Source: Aspidiotus rigidus (taxonomy: Eukaryota; Arthropoda; Insecta; Hemiptera; Diaspididae). From it: 64,000 nucleotides of DNA. Within the stretch, counting starts at the first letter, position 1. Every line of letters begins with the position of its first letter. Location of the stretch: contig JAVHKY010000026.1 in the NCBI GenBank assembly GCA_035079385.1, forward strand, positions 3,994,501 through 4,058,500, written 5' to 3'. This document shows positions 46,791 through 57,602 of the stretch, in pieces. The translations under genes were made by a program, and so were the position numbers. The notes beneath the pieces were generated by a model, which saw only the letters and a program-made list of their open reading frames with translations, was not told where the DNA came from and ran no database searches.

Positions 46791-47255
46791 AAGTCACCTT
46801 GGCCTACTTCAGGGCCTAAGAAATTAAAGATTCTTCTAAAAGAAATCCAAAGTGACCCAAAAGCTTTGGTGGAATGGAACAAAAATTATCCAGCGATTCC
46901 TGTACTATTTGCAATGCCTCCATATATAAAGATTAGATTCACTAACAATATACTGGAAATAGTAAGAATTCAGAGGGAGGATCTTCAAAATCCACCCACA
47001 GTACCAAACGAATACATGCCAAATTTCATCAAATTCCCAAACAAACTGAAAGAAGCAATCATAGAACACAGATTTGCTGCAAGGGAGACAAGTTACGTGC
47101 ATAAAATAATATCAAATCCGTATAACGAGGAAACCTCAGACATATTGGACCAACTACCGAAAGTTCAGCGTGTATCAGCTGTTTTATCACGTATGAATCG
47201 CATCATCAAAATATTTACCGAAGATCTCGATATTAAGTCTGAAGTAGGAATGTAA
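46791..47255 (+). CDS. uncharacterised open frame, possible gene fragment or retro-copy
   Basis: A continuous frame runs from just after a stop at 46788 to TAA at 47253-47255, about 154 codons. There is no good ATG near its beginning, so it may be the 3' exon or C-terminal part of a longer protein. The sequence is codon-like and balanced: KILLKEIQSDPKALVEWNKN, then PAIPVLFAMPPYIKIRFTNN, a middle acidic/aromatic part, and an end with SAVLSRMNRIIKIFTEDLD. No signal peptide, membrane helix or known motif was recognised. It is followed about 50 bases later by aaaaataaaaaaa, which could be a polyadenylation signal with a short tail, as in a retro-copy. The flanks are repeats. I do not recognise the family, and it may come from an unfamiliar mobile element. 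Confidence 0.4.
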   Translation, partial: KSPWPTSGPKKLKILLKEIQSDPKALVEWNKNYPAIPVLFAMPPYIKIRFTNNILEIVRIQREDLQNPPTVPNEYMPNFIKFPNKLKEAIIEHRFAARETSYVHKIISNPYNEETSDILDQLPKVQRVSAVLSRMNRIIKIFTEDLDIKSEVGM

Positions 47256-47464
47256 ATAATGATTATCATTGATCTAAATGAAATTAATGTTGATTCATGT
47301 ACAAAAATAAAAAAACTCGCAGCTCACTTTATGAGCCGCCTGGAGTTGCCTTCATTAACCTTGTTAACTGAGGCAAACAGGGAACCTGTTTTATGAGCGT
47401 CACTACATTTTCTTTGTTATACGAGGAATTTCGAACTTCAGCCTTCATTATACTGGGCCTAATA
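47256..47464. repeat. dispersed repeat words before the Helitron pair
   Basis: gaggcaaacagggaacctgt at 47371 resembles the word at 41-60. cttcattatactgggcctaa at 47443 resembles the flank seen after each Helitron 3' end at 49.4-50.1 kb. The left flank of the Helitron pair ends ...cctaata. Confidence 0.5.
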
Positions 47465-48424
47465 TCTTAATATATAAAGCAGAAAGTTTGTCTGTCTGTC
47501 CGTCCTCCTGTCCGTTTATAACTCGAGAACTACTGGGCCGATCGCTTTCAAACTTTCAGGATATATTGTCCTCATCCCAGAGCAGCACATAGACTCATAA
47601 AAATAAAAATTTGACGGGGAGGTACTGAGTAATTTCAAAAAAGGGCGAAAACAATGACTTTTTTCAATATAAAAAAACGTGGTGGTGTAGCTTGCCATGT
47701 ACGTTAGACCTACGCGCGTTGAGTGGCGCAGTTTCGAGAATTGAATTATTGTGATAACTCGAGTATAACTCATTTTTATGAAAAATTGAAGAGAACAAAG
47801 ATTGTAGCCCCTGTAATTTCCTTTCGAATGAGCCCGGTTCCAGATTTTTAGGAGGAAATTTTGTGACTACAGTATTCGCTGTACTTCCATACTAAGTAAG
47901 TTATTTTATTCACAGTTTTAAAAACACCTACATAAAGGATTTTACATCCGGTATCTCATACAAGAACCAATGTCTAGACACGGTGCGCACTGCGTATGGG
48001 CTAGCGGAAATTACCCTTTTTTTTTACCTGTTGTCCATGTGTTTTCTTAGGGACTGGCAAAATGTCAATGGATTTGTCTGTATTCTGCTGCGATGAATAC
48101 AGGCTTCACGCGTTAAGTCAGCTCTCAAGTGAATTAGTGTGTAAAAAATTTAATTTGGTGATTTTATTTTTGTGCGACTCGGAACTTTGATATATTTTTA
48201 TAAGTACAGTCGCAGTTTTTGGTGTCTATTTTCTTATTTTTGAACTGAATAGTTGTGAATTTTGCAAAACTCTTTCCACTGTTTCTTTTTTAAAAATTCA
48301 TCTGAATTCCAAGATACCTACAAAACACACATACCTACAAGATACAGATACCTATAAAACACAGATATCTACTCAACACACAGCTAGCGGTCAGGCGCGC
48401 CGGAGGCGCGTCGCCAACCACTAG
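47465..48424 (+). mobile_element. non-autonomous Helitron A
   Basis: Starts TCttaatatataaagcagaa and ends ccaaccaCTAG at 48421-48424. A GC hairpin (gcgcgccggaggcgcg) lies about 15-30 bases before the end, which is the standard Helitron plan: 5' TC, 3' hairpin plus CTRR, insertion between A and T, no target duplication. The 5' part (gtttgtctgtctgtccgtcc) is highly similar to Helitron B. No Rep or helicase frame exists, so it must have moved in trans. It abuts Helitron B directly. Confidence 0.85.
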
Positions 48425-49394
48425 TCTAATATATAAAGCAGAAAGTTTGTCTGTCTGTCCGTCCTCCTGTCCGTTTATAACTCGAGAACTACTGGGCCGA
48501 TCGCTTTCAAACTTTCAGGATATATTGTCCTCATCCCAGAGCAGCACATAGACTCATAAAAATAAAAATTTGACGGGGAGGTGCTGAGTAATTTCAAAAA
48601 AGGGCGAAAACAATGACTTTTTTCAATATAAAAAAACGTGGTGGTGTAGCTTGCCATCGAACGCGTTGTTCCAACGTTACGTTACCGTTCAAACGCGTTG
48701 AGCGGCGCAGTTATAAAAATTAAGTTATGGTGATAACTCGAGTTTTACTCATTTTTATGAAAAATTGAAGAGAACAAAAATTGTTGCCCCTTTAATTTCC
48801 TTTCGAATGAGCCCAATTCCAGATTTTTAGGAGGAAATTTTGGAACTATTGGTATTTTGACTGATGCGTATTTAAGATCATTGTGTTTACAGAGAGAGAG
48901 CATTTAAACCGGTTGCTCTGGATGAATCTACAGAGACTATTCGAGTTTTACGTATCCAATTTTCGATTTTGAAAGGAGACGTTTATGTAAAATAATTTCT
49001 TGAAAATTTGCTCTTCTTTTGTGACGAGTAACTATACATTAGGTAAATATCGTCGTCAGAGTTTGAAACTACCTAAGAAAAGGTACTGGGTTCGAGAAAG
49101 AATTAAGAAAATTACATCCGGTTTCTCATATAGGAAACGACTGAGTTCGTCTCATGCCTCTACACAGACTGATGTAATGCTTCGGGGATATGGCAGGCTT
49201 TTTACCTACTGTCCATCTATTTCCTTACCTAATCATTGCGACGGTTCATGAATTAGTCCGTTTTTTGCTGCAATACAGCCCTTACCTGTCAACTCAGCTC
49301 TTACCGTTAAAATCGAAATATTTACAAAACACTGATATCTACTCAACACACAGCTGGCGGTCAGGCGCGCCGGAGGCGCGCTGCCAACCGCTAG
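48425..49394 (+). mobile_element. non-autonomous Helitron B, head-to-tail with A
   Basis: Starts TCtaatatataaagcagaaa immediately after the CTAG of Helitron A and ends ccaaccgCTAG at 49391-49394 followed by T. The first 230 bases are almost identical to Helitron A; the middle diverges. Joining the left flank of A (cctaata) to the right flank of B (tactata) gives a sequence like the nearby cttaatatactata. The two elements therefore occupy one A|T site as a unit. Confidence 0.85.
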
Positions 49395-50060
49395 TACTAT
49401 ATACTTCTAGGCCTGTAATATGAAGCCTGAAAAATTTCAAACAGCCTTCATTATACTAAGCTTAATATACTATACTAGGCTTATGGCAGGCTTTTTACCT
49501 ACTGTCCATCTATTTCCTTAATCATTGCGACGGTTCATGAATTAGTCCGTTTTTTGCTGCAATACAGCCCTTACCTGTCAACTCAGCTCTTACCGTTAAA
49601 ATCGAAATATTTACAAAACACTGATATCTACTCAACAAACAGCTGGCGGTCAGGCGCGCCGGAGGCGCGCTGCCAACCGCTAGTACTATATACTTCTAGG
49701 CCTGTAATATGAAGCCTGAAAAATTTCAAACAGCCTTCATTATACTAAGCTTAATATACTATACTAGGCTTATGGCAGGCTTTTTACCTACTGTCCATCT
49801 ATTTCCTTAATCATTGCGACGGTTCATGAATTAGTCCGTTTTTTGCTGCAATACAGCCCTTACCTGTCAACTCAGCTCTTACCGTTAAAATCGAAATATT
49901 TACAAAACACTGATATCTACTCAACACACAGCTGGCGGTCAGGCGCGCCGGAGGCGCGCTGCCAACCGCTAGTACTATATACTTCTAGGCCTGTAATATG
50001 AAGCCTGAAAAATTTCAAACAGCCTTCATTATACTAAGCTTAATATACTATACTAGGCTT
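49191..50060 (+). repeat. three tandem copies of Helitron 3' end plus flank
   Basis: Units start with atggcaggct at 49191, 49483 and 49772 (steps 292 and 289). Each contains the last 200 bases of Helitron B, its GC hairpin and CTAG (ends 49394, 49683, 49972), then about 88 bases of flank (tactatatacttctaggcct onward). The second and third units are almost identical, and both lack 4 bases (acct) present in the first. Confidence 0.9.
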
Positions 50061-50164
50061 ATAATAACTAGCCTAAGAAAATTTAAACTGTAGCCTACAT
50101 ACCATACTAGGTCTACAATAAATGTCAAACTTCATACAAATCCAAACTCAACGGCAAAACTTGT

Positions 50165-51116
50165 ATCTAGTATGTTTGGCCAAATGTCCAGAGGGACTGC
50201 CGACAGTGGGCCAAGGCTTGCATACAGTGTCAGAGATCCAAAATAGGCCGTCATACCAAGTCTCCATTAGGAGAGTTTGAAAAACCCGCACGTTTTGAGC
50301 AGCTACATGTTGATATTGTGGGACTACTCCCACCATCCAATGGCCAGACATACGTTGTCACAATGATGGATAGGGAAACGCGTTGGCCTGAGGCAATCCC
50401 AACGTCCAATATTACAGCAGAAAACATTGCTTCCATTGTAGTTCGTGAATGGATTGCGAGATTTGGTTCGCCAGCAAAGATCACGACTGATCGAGGATGT
50501 CAATTTGAGAGTGAACTCTTTCAAGCCCTAGCCGCCAAGTTGGTGGTACAGAAAATACGAACAACGGCATATCACTCCCGTGCCAACGGGAAAGTTGAAA
50601 GATGGCACAGGCCGCTCAAGGCTGCTATAATGGCGTATGCTACCCTCATTAATTTTATTGGGACTTCATTCTGCAATCAACACCGATCTTGGAGTGAGCG
50701 CATTCCAAATGGTTTATGGCACAGAGCTAAGGTTACCTGGAGAATTTTTCACCGTAGACCTTGACCATCATATAGAGGATGCATCAGATTTTGTCAGGCG
50801 TCTAAGTAATGCGCTACAGAACTTTGCACGATCTACCCGTCAACATGGCCAAAGTCCAGTCTATGTACCAGCAGCACTTGAAAACTGCAGTCACATCTTT
50901 CTTCAGAATGAGGTTCGCGGTGCACTCACACCACCATACTCCGGACCATATAGAGTCCTCAAGCGAACTGAAAAAGTCATCACCATCGAGCTCAAAGGGA
51001 AGGAGGAAAATGTTTCGATTGATAGAGTCAAATCAGCCTTCATCCTAAAGGATCATTCCCAGACCATGGAATTTGAAAATGCGAGTCTAGTCCAGCGCAA
51101 CAAAGAGAGCGACTGA
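50165..51116 (+). pseudogene. Ty3/Gypsy integrase, 5'-truncated and frameshifted
   Basis: From 50171 the frame reads the second half of the HHCC zinc-binding region (CRQWAKACIQCQRSK), a short linker and the integrase core to about 50640. The DDE triad is complete: MMDRETRW, TTDRG and GKVERWHR, with 35 residues between the second Asp and the Glu. A frameshift near 50640 passes to a second frame (to 51116) with LLGLHSAI..., VYGTELRLPGEFF and a C-terminal GPY/F-like part (PPYSGPYRVL...VSIDRVKSAF). The wording resembles the CsRn1/Kabuki-type Gypsy lineage. Protease, RT and RNase H are missing, and the left junction is a dispersed repeat. Inactive, though the core is well preserved. Confidence 0.9.
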
Positions 51117-51340
51117 AACCCATAGTACGATTTTGTGGACGATACACGCGATGAGATGACTCAATAATCCCACAATTACCTATTTGTACATATGTAAATA
51201 TTCTAGTAAAAAAAAAAAAGTAATGTTCCTTTTTGTTATTTTTACTATTCATCATTCGCTTGTTAATTTGTTTATGCTTGTAATTGTACTCCTTATACCT
51301 TTTGGATTAATTCAATCTTTATTATGTTCGCTCCCTCACT

Positions 51341-51606
51341 GGAGGGGAGTAATGTGGGAAAAGGTGAAGTGATCAGCTGATTGCATGTACAGTTGATGAT
51401 ACAATGTTTTGTGCCTACTGATTGTATACGAGTTAAAGATGAATAGATTATATTATGGAACACGCAAACTGTTATCTCCTTCAGATGTATTTATGCAAAG
51501 GGAAGGGGATGAATTTGAATCCCTTCTAGTATCCAAAAGTAATACAAGGGTCGAAATTCAAGAGAAAGATGTCAGTAAACAGAAAAGTCAAGTTTCTTCT
51601 CCATAA
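51341..51606 (+). mobile_element. polypurine tract and start of Gypsy 3' LTR
   Basis: ggaggggagtaa at 51341-51352 is a purine tract of the kind that primes plus-strand synthesis. TGTGGGAAAAGG at 51353 follows, starting with the canonical TG of an LTR. The LTR end was not found by eye, and there is no second LTR in the window, so the right boundary given here is a guess. The position about 235 bases after the integrase stop fits the Gypsy layout. Confidence 0.55.
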
Positions 51607-51884
51607 AAAAGTTCAAATTTCTTTCCTGAATCGGCCTCTGGAGACGGGTGAATAAAATTTGCTGGATTCTACTACTAAATTTTCACAATAGGTCATCTTG
51701 GTTAAAAGAATGATATTATATTTAAATCTACCTTAATAACACTGATGTACAAAATATGTACCGAAAAACCTATAAATTCAACGAAAATTGTGGCTCTCTG
51801 AATGCTCACTGAGGGATAGGAGAGGATTTAATCACTTATACGTTCTTTCGTAGAGGTCTAAAGTCCCCATATCTGCAGTTCTGC
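51607..51884. other. nothing recognised
   Basis: AT-rich flank that could include the remainder of the LTR. Confidence 0.3.
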
Positions 51885-52305
51885 ATACTTCAAAATTTCT
51901 CTCAGCCCATACAGAGATCAAAATATTCAAAAAACGTGAGAATTTCTCAAAATTTACCACTTTTCTTCATCTCCAATTCCTCGTTATGGGCACGTACAAA
52001 GCTCGAATACACGTTTATAAATCATATTTGATCTGTACTACTCGAATATCATATTGAAAATTTAATCCTGAAAGTTCGTTCCGATCTGCAGACAAAAAAC
52101 CACATTTTCTACATATTTTTCACAAAAATCGGCAATCTTTTGATTTGAAATTTGGGGCACTTCTCGCAGTCGGATCTGGAAAATAATAATATATTTGTAT
52201 TCAGGAGAGTCAAAATATATAAAATCGACACCAAGAACACCAACATTGCTCACCCTTATTTCACAGAGGGGAACGGTACCACAAAAATTTCCTCCCTGCA
52301 CCCCA
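51885..52305 (+). repeat. dispersed repeat, copy 1 (empty Helitron site)
   Basis: From acttcaaaatttctctcagc to cctccctgcacccc. It is colinear with copy 2 at 53293-53584 plus 54556-54673. At about 52180 it reads cagtcggatctggaaaataa without interruption, where copy 2 carries a Helitron between the A and the T. Confidence 0.85.
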
Positions 52306-52334
52306 CTGTGTATTTAGCACACACGAATCAGCTT

Positions 52335-52955
52335 GAGTAAAGTGCACACAACCTACTTTGCGGACCCTAGTACAGTATGAGTCAAATGCACTCGTCAAAA
52401 CAAGTCAAGAAAAACTTGCAGATGATTCACAATAATATCTACGAAGGTCCGTGACGCGTTTATGCACGATCTGATACCCAATCGACCGCAGTGCCCGAAG
52501 CTGAAGGAGTCTTCAGATTACTTACTGGAATACTATCTCAAGGACGATTCCTCTTTGTGGGCATGCGAATCTGCTGAGCTTACCCGAACCACGAATGCCT
52601 GCGAGGTGTTCCACAGTCGCTTCAATAAAGCTCATCCCGACATATTCCGCTTTACACAACAATTGGTTGGCTCTCAAACGGACAAGTATGTGAACATCCA
52701 AAGTTTGGCTACAGCGAGGAAAGTTCCGAGTGTATACTCGTAGGAGCAGAAGCTGATTGAAGACCTCATCAACCAGTATAAGAATGATGAAATTACCAGA
52801 TTGCATTACATAAAGCGCCCGGGGTATTACTTGTGCCCTGAATACTCATGTCATTTTTTTTGTTTTAAAATTTTCCATTTCTGTAGCAATTAAATTGTGT
52901 GCATTTTACTCCGTTCATTTTAGTGTGTGAAAAATATACTGTGTGCATTTTACTC
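52335..52955. mobile_element. MULE-derived element remnant
   Basis: gagtaaagtgcacac (52335-52349) and a variant gagtcaaatgcactc (52379-52393) on the left are mirrored by gtgtgcattttactc at 52897-52911 and 52941-52955 on the right. These flank the transposase fragment and may be terminal or sub-terminal inverted repeats. True ends and a 9-bp target duplication were not verified. Confidence 0.5.
52444..52806 (+). pseudogene. MULE-type transposase C-terminal fragment
   Basis: The frame reads VRDAFMHDLIPNRPQCPKLK, then DYLLEYYLKDDSSLWACESA, then ELTRTTNACEVFHSRFN...HPDIFRFTQQL. The pattern YL....LW......RTTNACE.FHS.LN....HP....F is characteristic of the end of MULE-family transposases (FLYWCH-associated type) that are abundant in arthropods. 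A TAG at 52741-52743 interrupts the frame, which then continues EQKLIEDLINQYKND. The catalytic core and zinc finger are absent. Dead fragment. Confidence 0.75.
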
Positions 52956-53292
52956 GATCTATTCTCCACAATTTTTGAACTTGTGTGCAAATTATATACG
53001 CCCACGCTACTTCGGCCTCCTCGAGTGCAGCTGGTGAGGTCCGGTCCCTCCTTCTCAAAATATTGAATTAGAACTTGGCTTATAATGAATTGTGCTCGAT
53101 TTGTGCAGAATTGCACAGCGAAACTTACGTCTTGTGTTTGCTCCCTTTTAGAGATACACGAAAAAGTCTTAGGGAGCTGGTGAAACGATAGCCCCGCCCC
53201 CCTTTGTTGAAGTAATGAAGTTTGCAATTTTTGGGTAAAATGAATTGTGTTCGATTTGTGCTGGAATGTGTCGCAAATTGTACATTTTATAA
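52956..53292. other. no gene; short direct repeat
   Basis: aatgaattgtgctcgatttg near 53084 recurs as aatgaattgtgttcgatttg near 53239. No gene recognised. Confidence 0.4.
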
Positions 53293-54675
53293 TTTACTTC
53301 AAAATTTCTCTCAGCCCATACAGAGATCAAAATATTCAAAAAACGTAAGAATTTCTAAAAATTTACCACTTCTCTTCATCTCCAATTCCTCACTACGGGC
53401 ATGTACAAACCTCGAATACACGTTATTTGGTCTGTACTACTCGAATATCATATTGAAAATTTAATCCTGAACGATCGTTCCGATCTACAGACAAAAAAAC
53501 CACATTTTTTACATATTTTCCACGAAAAATCGGCAATCTTTTGATTTGAAACTTGGGGCACTTCTCGCAGTCGGATCTGAAAAATCTAACACATAAAGCG
53601 GAAAGTTTGTCTGTCTGTCTGTCTGTCTGTTTGTCCTTTTATAAGTCGAGAACCGCTGTACCTATCGACTTGAAATCTTCGCCACATATTCGTATTATTC
53701 CAGAATAAATTTCAAGTCATAAATGAAAATTTTAGCTCCCATAGAAAAAAAGTTCTTATTAAAAGCTGTGTGCCCTCGCTGTACGCGTCACTTGACGTGA
53801 TTCGATTCACCCAAGAAGGGTAACTTACCGCAACTGTCTACTGTATTTCTCTCCTACCCTCACATCTTGTATTCTTGAGAACCGGATTTTGGTGCTACCT
53901 TCTAAATTGCAGCACGTGGGAGGTGTTCTTTTTATTTTCTTAACGTTACCGGAAGTAGGAAAATCTTAGAGTGTTTGTCTCACTGTATATAGTAACGCGA
54001 GTGTGACAACGATGATATGTTTGTATGCCTGTTATTTGAACGCTTTTACCTATTGACGTGCAATATTTTTTGAAAGTCTTATTTTTATTCGGGTAAAGTT
54101 CTAGATAAATTTCAACGTTCTGACTCCTTCTGGATGGAGTAATGAGCGAAAAACTAAATGGTAAAAAACGATAAATTCCGACGTAGTAAAACTGCTTCTC
54201 ACTGTACACGTTCTTCCAAATGTTTAAACGCGTTAAGCCTCACAGTTCTAAAAATTCAATTATTGTACACCTGACACGAATTTTACTCATTTATATGAAA
54301 AATTGAAGAGAACAAAAATTGTAGCTCCTGTAATTTTTTTTCAAATGAGTCTAATTTCAGATTCACATGTGTGTGAGAGAGAGAGAGAGTTCTGTCCATC
54401 CATTTCCTTAATCATTGCGACTGGTAAAAATATTGAATCAGTCCGTTTTTTGCTGCAATAAAGCCTTTACCTGTCAAGTTGGCTCTTACCGTTGAAATCC
54501 AAATATTTACAAAACACAGGTATCTACTCAACACACAGGTGGCGGTCACCGCTAGTAATAATATATTTGTAATCAGAAGAGTCATAATATATAAAATTGA
54601 CCCCAAGAACACCAACATTGCTCACCCTTATTTCACAGAGGGGGATGGTACTTCAAAAATTTCCTCCCTGCACCC
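53293..54675 (+). repeat. dispersed repeat, copy 2 (filled Helitron site)
   Basis: 53293-53584 and 54556-54675 together form a copy of 51885-52305. They are separated exactly by Helitron C, at tctgaaaa | TC...CTAG | taataatatatttg. The repeat itself has no coding capacity or named family. Confidence 0.85.
53585..54555 (+). mobile_element. non-autonomous Helitron C
   Basis: Starts TCtaacacataaagcggaaa and ends cggtcaccgCTAG (CTAG at 54552-54555). The paralogous empty site at about 52182 shows insertion between A and T without duplication. The beginning (gtttgtctgtctgtctgtct) and the last 150 bases (tccatttccttaatcattgc, ccgttttttgctgcaata) match Helitrons A and B. The GC hairpin before the terminus is missing: where A and B have ggtcaggcgcgcc...gccaaccgctag, C has ggtcaccgctag. 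An internal (ga)n run lies near 54374. No Rep/helicase. Confidence 0.9.
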
Positions 54676-56724
54676 CCTATGGCAAATTTCGAGGGGCTCC
54701 CCATCTTAAACATTTTGTTTTGGTATGAATGCTCAGTGTGCCAACTTTCATGCTTCTATCATTAATAGCAGTTTTTCGTCAAAAATTCACAGTTTGTCGC
54801 TGTACTATAGCGTATAGTAAACGAGTTTTCCATTTCTAAACTTGCTGACATATGTACTTTACAATCGTCGTTTTTCGTTATAACTTTTACGTTCTAGAAT
54901 CCGATGATGGTATCGTATACCAGATTGTGTCTAGTGTTGTGTCTTTTTTCGTTTGTTTCTGTGTATCTATAGAAAATCTTTGATAACTTGAACGATTCCA
55001 TTAGTAAATCAAATTAATTATTAACTTGCGAGATTTCATTATCAAAAATAATGATGGAGCTCGAACGAATAAATCTTCTATGTATATCATCCAAAAAGCT
55101 GGTATTCATGAGCGAATAAGTTACCGTTAGATTTTAACGGCTATAAATAAGCCAACCAGATACATATTTTACTGAATTATGGGTACAGTCAAGATCGAGA
55201 GATAAACGAAGCATTGCACCATGGCCACCAACAATGACGTTGTATGAAGGGATGCGTTCAATGCAGATATTACGTAACGTTCTACAAAACATATCCTTCA
55301 CTACTATACGTTTCATATACCACCCGTTTGCAACGATACTGCATCATGTGATGGCTACGAATGATACCTCAACAATTCAGCATCGTAGACGTTAATAAAC
55401 CGATAGGTAAAGTTGGAAAAAGTACACAAGGTACATAATTTTGATTCAAAGCGTATAAAATTTTCGCCATATCAACTATCATGCGTATGAAGAAAGAAAA
55501 TTTCTATGGCTATCTCACATATATATTATAATATCTTCGTTTTTCCGGCGTCGAGAAAAGGCAACGAGATAAATTAGAACGTCTGTACGTAAAAAGCTGT
55601 ATAATATGTTGCGCTGTAATTCATCATTTTAGCGAGTTCAAATGCAAAAGGAAAAAACGAACAAACAGCAATCAGAATATATTACAATCGTATACATTAT
55701 TATAATATCTATACTTTTTTCGTCGTTCATGAACTTAGATGCATTCTATAATTCACCATTGATTTTATTTACATAAATTTGGAAGAATTGTTGAATTATA
55801 AGCATTTAGAGTCTGTATGAATCGGCGAACTTGAGGAGAAAAAAAAATATATTTCAAATTCATGAGTTTGCGAGAGCGAGGGCGAATTCTAAACTTTGGG
55901 TTAAATGATATACAAAACTAAAAATCATCATTCGTTGATGTAATTTATATATTTCTGCTCCTCGAACGTCGAGATGCACTTGAGGCTCGTCGAGGAAAAA
56001 TCAACAAAAAGGGTAGCACGTAAGAATACCTGCAGCGTCAAAGTACGAGTAATTCATGAAAATGAAAAACTGGGTCATCAGGAGCCAAAATAGGGCGAGC
56101 TTATACGTTCCTTAACGTAGAATAATAGATAATCCTTCAATTCGGCGCGATGGCTGATATCGAAGCCAAAATAAGTCGCCGTCGATGACTAAAAATTTTT
56201 TTAGAAGTCGGCGCCAACCAAAAAATTACAATAAGTTTAGGATTCGAATTTATGGTTTCAAAATTATACAATCATTGGGCATTTCTATTTCCGTCTTGAA
56301 ATCGTCCACGAGCATGTGCTGACTTCATTTCTCTCATTTTGAAATTACTGCAATCAAAAGTTATTCAGACATTTGTTTCTATGAAGAAGGTTGGACTGGC
56401 GCCCAATCCAGTGGCATTAATTCTTATCTGGACACTGACCTGCTGCAAAAGGAAGGAGGTTGATCCGGGACTGTGCCTGGCCGAGCCAAGTTTAGCCCCT
56501 TTCACTGCATACCAAAAGGTATATAAAGCTAACGATAGGCTAAAGTCAATTAATTCCTCATGAGTACGAGTCATCGTTAATATTTAATTGAATAGGTTAC
56601 AGACACGTAACAAAGATTTCCTCGAGTCGGACAATAAGATGAAATAAAATAAATCAATTAAAACACCAAACTACTCCTGAGTTTATCCATTCCAAAATGC
56701 GTTTCTGTTCTGTTTTCCTTAAGA
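54676..56724. other. no gene recognised
   Basis: AT-rich DNA with many taa/ata words. No domain-bearing frame, and no clear repeat. Confidence 0.35.
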
Positions 56725-57094
56725 GCCTACAACCTTGCAGATGCATGTATCTTCCTCAAGGGCGAACAAATCCCAAATTGTTCCTTCTTCAAGTACTTAG
56801 GCATCAACCTGGACAGTCGTCTTACATGGAACATTCATATTTCCTTCCTTCGTACCAAATGCTCTCAGGCCATGTACATCCTTCAAGCCATGTCTAGCAC
56901 CGAATGGGGGGGATGATCCCATCATCCTGTCGATGCTATACAAAGCCATTATTCGTAGTAAAATGGAATAGGGGCCTTCCTCTTCGGTACCGCTGCTCCC
57001 TCTCGTCTGAAAAAACTCGACGTACTTCAAAATCAGGCTCTTCGCTACATTTTAGGAGCCATAAAAACGACACCAATTGTTGCAACTTTGGAGG
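56725..57094 (+). pseudogene. non-LTR retrotransposon RT thumb/linker fragment
   Basis: Plus-strand reading gives ADACIFLKGEQIPNCSFFKY, LGINLDSRLTW, then after two one-base frame changes (G-run near 56907 and near 56969) GAFLFGTAAPSRLKKLDVLQ and ALRYILGAIKTTPIVA. These are the post-YADD motifs of Jockey/I-type LINEs (FKYLGI.LD..LTW; LD..QN.ALR...GA...TP). Homology stops at about 57094. The last 50 bases resemble the first 50 bases of the next LINE segment at 57603, so this is a separate, diverged copy or a broken duplication. Confidence 0.75.
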
Positions 57095-57602
57095 TTGGGC
57101 AGGATTTGAAACGTTGTGTGTACAAACAGGATATATTACTGTATTGGTAGAAAATTTTCACTGATACTGTAACACTTCTTTTTGTTTGCCCACAAATTTG
57201 TAACTTGTAATCTGTCCCAAACTTCCAGTGTTTGACGAGCCTGATAATGACGAACATGTAAATCTTATCAGTAATTGTAGTCCATCTTTAGAGCCTGCTG
57301 ATTGGTGGATTTTGTCGAGGTGGTCATGGGTCAAAAGCGAAGCGAAATGTTCTTAAAATTTCAATAATTTAAAAGAAAATAATTTTCTTTGTAGAAAATG
57401 ATAGGCCTATACATAAAATGGTCGAGAAATCTTCCTATTTGAGAAGTACAATGGTCACCCTCTTGACATGCACACTTGTGCTCCTGTAGCGCATTTTATA
57501 ACCGAATTTACAGAGGCAATATACTGCGAAGTTGCAGCTCTGTAATTTTTTTGCGATATTTGCCTTCTAGATTAGGAACTTCTAATTTTGGAACAAGAAT
57601 AA
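57095..57602. other. 508-bp segment between two LINE pieces
   Basis: No protein homology. It is bounded on both sides by a version of cgctacattttaggagccat (57041 and 57603). No inverted termini were seen. Confidence 0.45.

Noticed and set aside
49191..50060. Regular repeats as a CRISPR array
   Set aside because: Units of about 290 bases are contiguous with no unique spacers, and the DNA is eukaryotic Helitron sequence.
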